This document shows positions 5,904-7,385 of a DNA stretch of 7,385 nucleotides, piece after piece. Under the pieces are notes generated by a model. That model worked only from the letters and a program-made list of their open reading frames with translations, had not been told where the DNA came from and made no database searches. The stretch's first letter is position 1. Every line of letters begins with the position of its first letter. Where the stretch lies: NCBI GenBank assembly GCA_017425725.1, contig JAFOXU010000127.1, positions 1-7,385 of the forward strand. Direction: 5' to 3'. Source of the stretch: Alphaproteobacteria bacterium (GTDB lineage: Bacteria; Pseudomonadota; Alphaproteobacteria; Rs-D84). A program made the translations under genes and the position numbers.

Positions 5904-6305
5904 ATGACACAAAAACGATTGGATAAATTTACCACAACACAACTAAAACAGATATTTTTTAATTATTGCGTACGTGTTGAATTTGAATACAAAGCAAACA
6001 ATAATCATTCTGATGTAACGGTGCTGATTGCAAAAAAGGATCAAAACCAAGAATTGTTTCGTGTGCAAAAAACATATAAAAGAAATAGTTTTTCCCCAAA
6101 ACTAGATGAACACAGGTATACAGTTATAACATGCGGCAAAGTTATCGCAGATGTAACATTAAAAGACACAAATGCAGATTTTCCAGAACGTGAATTATAT
6201 ATGCTGTTGATCCGCAAACGTATACGCCAACAAGAAGCAGCAGAATGTCTTGGCAATGCATTTATTAAGGCATTACGCGATGAACTACAGCTGAAAATCA
6301 AATAG
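5904..6305 (+). CDS. small protein of unknown function, second of a possible paralogous trio
   Basis: The 133-residue product is basic and soluble-looking. An N-terminal helix leads into a Cys-containing strand (TTQLKQIFFNYCVRVEF, 11-27), followed by a strand hairpin (DVTVLIAKKDQNQELFRVQK, 37-56), a strand ending in ITC (75-77), another strand (79-86), and a long C-terminal helix (about 96-128) rich in Arg, Gln and Glu. The helix-strand-hairpin-ITC order echoes the preceding protein, and the first half echoes the following one, so the three may be diverged duplicates. The gene starts two bases after the previous stop, with AAAGG as Shine-Dalgarno. Its TAG overlaps the AGGA that serves the next gene. 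No catalytic pattern or known family is apparent. Confidence 0.8.
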   Translation: MTQKRLDKFTTTQLKQIFFNYCVRVEFEYKANNNHSDVTVLIAKKDQNQELFRVQKTYKRNSFSPKLDEHRYTVITCGKVIADVTLKDTNADFPERELYMLLIRKRIRQQEAAECLGNAFIKALRDELQLKIK

Positions 6306-6314
6306 GATTCTTAA

Positions 6315-6569
6315 ATGAATATCGATGATTTAATGTATTTGATTAAATTAATTGTAAAATGTGGCTGTATAAACATAACAACCAATGAACGCAATGCACA
6401 TTTTTACGAATTGATTGTAACGCATTCACAAGGTAACGAAATGCTTCGTTTTCAAGCATGGCGTGACCCATTTGCAAAAACATATAAAAACAACAAATAT
6501 GTATCTATGCAAATTAAGTATTTTGGATGTTCTGGCAACTCTTTATCCGTACGCAAGACATTATTTTGA
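6315..6569 (+). CDS. small protein of unknown function, third of the trio, probably 3'-truncated
   Basis: The 84-residue product starts with good spacing from AGGA (6304-6307), nine bases after the previous stop. It has a helix and Cys-containing strand (IDDLMYLIKLIVKCGCINIT, 3-22), a strand hairpin (YELIVTHSQGNEMLRFQ, 31-47) and a strand at 61-70. This parallels residues 11-80 of the preceding protein, but the C-terminal helix found in both upstream relatives is missing. The last 14 residues or so are unlike them and overlap a coding-like frame on the opposite strand (from 6452). I think the 3' end was replaced by a rearrangement near 6525 and that the terminal residues are accidental. The gene may still be translated, but the protein is likely incomplete. 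No terminator follows. Confidence 0.6.
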   Translation: MNIDDLMYLIKLIVKCGCINITTNERNAHFYELIVTHSQGNEMLRFQAWRDPFAKTYKNNKYVSMQIKYFGCSGNSLSVRKTLF

Positions 6570-6745
6570 CGCAGAATAATATACGACATATCACCCGGCC
6601 CTTCGGTAAAGTTTGGATACTTGAAACCTGTTACACCGATAGATTCAAAATATAAAATCATAGGCTGAAAAAATAAATTCTCGGTATTATGAATATCAAA
6701 CAATGTTTCATGTTTTAATTCTTGAAGCACCGCTTCGTCTGACAT
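6452..6745 (-). pseudogene. coding-like fragment on the minus strand, unknown family
   Basis: From an ATG at 6745 the frame gives 97 residues; it stays open back to 6814, but there the transporter-like frame is the better reading. About the first 75 residues have ordinary protein character and the same codon style as the window (for example HETLFDIHNTENLFFQ, then GFKYPNFTEGPGDMSYIILR). The last 20 or so become hydrophobic and odd, where the frame runs antisense into the gene at 6315. The ATG follows the stop of the transporter-like fragment by one base, which could be coupling or coincidence; no Shine-Dalgarno precedes it. I do not recognise the family. I read it as a gene remnant that lost its 3' end, and perhaps its 5' end, in a rearrangement. 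A genuine small protein is the alternative. Confidence 0.45.
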
Positions 6746-6746
6746 T

Positions 6747-6893
6747 TTATCTTGTACTAGCTGATACGCCCAATGCAAATGCGTACGAACCATAAATTTG
6801 CTGAAAATAAACAATTGCCAACACAGACAGTGGCCACATATCTGCCAATAAATAATACAGTTTAAACAGTAAAATATTTTTACGAATTTTCAT
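6747..6893 (-). pseudogene. N-terminal remnant resembling a major facilitator transporter
   Basis: An ATG at 6893 opens a 48-residue frame ending in TAA (6749-6747). It begins MKIRKNILLFKLYYLLADMW, continues with a hydrophobic stretch (PLSVLAIVYFQQ, 21-32) and ends with YGSYAFALGVSASTR. A short basic start, a first helix with an F/Y-x-L pattern, then YFQQ-x(2)-GSYA-x-ALGV is the pattern I associate with the first helix and second-helix start of MFS transporters. A full transporter has around 400 residues, so only the first tenth remains; no continuation appears in the other two frames before the second fragment begins. No Shine-Dalgarno precedes the ATG. A genuine one-helix small membrane protein is possible. 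Confidence 0.5.
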
Positions 6894-7059
6894 ATTCGGG
6901 ATTTTATCATATTTGTTGCAATGAATCCAATATAAACATGTACAAGCTGGATATAACTTGTTAAATACGGAGTGTGATGCAGACTGAAATTATTGAAAAT
7001 TTAGGATTTTTACTACACCAGAAGATCTGTTATATTCCTCTAATCATTAAATAATTATA

Positions 7060-7095
7060 TTTACTTTGGTTGTTTATATATTACAATAAAGTAAA
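7060..7095 (+). promoter_or_regulatory. possible Nudix promoter inside an imperfect inverted repeat
   Basis: TTTACT (7060-7065), a 16-base spacer and TACAAT (7082-7087) make a plausible promoter about 40 bases before the Nudix ATG. The arms TTTACTTT (7060-7067) and AAAGTAAA (7088-7095) are exact reverse complements flanking it, and TTG (7070-7072) can also pair with CAA (7084-7086). Such symmetry around a promoter could be an operator; in AT-rich DNA it could also be chance. Confidence 0.35.
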
Positions 7096-7116
7096 ACTTC
7101 ACATATTTAATAATAT

Positions 7117-7120
7117 GGAG
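7117..7120 (+). promoter_or_regulatory. ribosome binding site of the Nudix gene
   Basis: GGAG stands seven bases before the ATG at 7128. The frame is closed upstream by a TAA at 7092-7094 with no other ATG between, so this site fixes the start. Confidence 0.75.
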
Positions 7121-7127
7121 CAGTGCG

Positions 7128-7385
7128 ATGATTTCTTACCAAGACGGAAACAATAAATTTAACTTCCGCGTTTCTGCTATTATCTTAGACAAATCAAAAA
7201 AATTTGTTTTAATCCATCAAATCAAAGACCGTAATTTCTGGCTTTTGCCAGGTGGCAGAACAGAGATGTTGGAAAGCACAGATTCTGCCATAGCCAGAGA
7301 ACTAGAAGAAGAACTGGGAATTAAAAAGTGCAAAAGAAAATTAAAAATAATTATTGAAAATTTCTTTCAACTTAATCAACAAACA
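7128..7385 (+). CDS. Nudix hydrolase (3' end outside the window)
   Basis: The first 86 residues of a Nudix-fold pyrophosphohydrolase are visible. A beta-strand start (FNFRVSAIIL, 11-20, then KFVLIHQ, 25-31) leads to WLLPGGRTEMLES (38-50) and the Nudix box. The box matches G-x5-E-x7-REUxEExGU completely: Gly43, Glu49, Arg57, Glu58, Glu61, Glu62, Gly64 and Ile65, with the glutamates expected to bind Mg2+. Family members cleave nucleoside diphosphates linked to another group, for example oxidised nucleotides, NADH or nucleotide sugars; the substrate cannot be told from this part. GGAG at 7117-7120 supports the start. It is separated from the xseA operon by the remnant region and probably has its own promoter. 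The gene is cut only by the window edge; the frame is intact to 7385. Confidence 0.95.
   Translation, partial: MISYQDGNNKFNFRVSAIILDKSKKFVLIHQIKDRNFWLLPGGRTEMLESTDSAIARELEEELGIKKCKRKLKIIIENFFQLNQQT

Larger units (their letters stand above)
6894..7127. other. AT-rich intergenic region before the Nudix gene
   Basis: No convincing gene lies here. On the plus strand GGAG (6969-6972) precedes a 25-codon frame (6977-7054) that could be a small protein or chance. On the minus strand a 36-codon frame without its own start ends in a TGA that overlaps the ATG at 6893. Two weak promoter-like pairs face the Nudix gene: TTTACT (7009-7014) with TATATT (7031-7036), and TTTACT (7060-7065) with TACAAT (7082-7087). 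Confidence 0.5.

Noticed and set aside
7115..7127. ATG at 7115 as a Nudix start
   Set aside because: Out of frame with the Nudix protein; it reads only a few codons before a stop, and its G is part of the GGAG site.

Overview
The window looks like the chromosome of an AT-rich alphaproteobacterium with a compact genome. The reasons are the trmD-rplS pair, a DUF2155 protein (a family I know mainly from Alphaproteobacteria), housekeeping genes that abut or overlap by 1-4 bases, and A/T-ending codons. A host-associated or uncultured gut lineage would fit, but that is inference. I see no rRNA, tRNA, CRISPR array or intact insertion sequence.

Layout. (1) 2-1248, plus strand: the 3' end of an unrecognised gene, then trmD (tRNA m1G37 methyltransferase) and rplS (ribosomal protein L19), closed by a textbook terminator with a UUCG loop. 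(2) 1268-3776, plus strand: a strong-looking promoter sits so close to the first ATG that the mRNA should be leaderless. It drives a secreted DUF2155 protein, a small membrane-anchored protein, a probable lipoprotein of the DUF1460 peptidase-like family, and tsaD (tRNA t6A synthesis). (3) 3799-6569, plus strand: a second promoter-like element with the same spacing to its ATG, an unnamed protein with a possible Cys-His-Asp hydrolase pattern, xseA (exonuclease VII large subunit), and three small unrecognised genes that look like distant paralogues. (4) 6452-6893, minus strand: a short N-terminal fragment resembling a major facilitator transporter, then a second coding-like fragment that runs head-on into the last small gene. 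I read this as a rearrangement scar. (5) 6894-7385, plus strand: AT-rich intergenic DNA with promoter-like elements and an imperfect inverted repeat, then a Nudix hydrolase cut by the window edge.

How the genes fit together. trmD and tsaD both modify the tRNA anticodon loop (positions 37, m1G and t6A) and rplS encodes a ribosomal protein, so the left half is translation-centred. The DUF2155, membrane and DUF1460 genes form a small cell-envelope group co-transcribed with tsaD. xseA is a DNA repair gene whose operon has gained unknown small genes at its 3' end. The least ordinary part is the right third (5557-7127), with the small-gene tandem and the convergent gene remnants.
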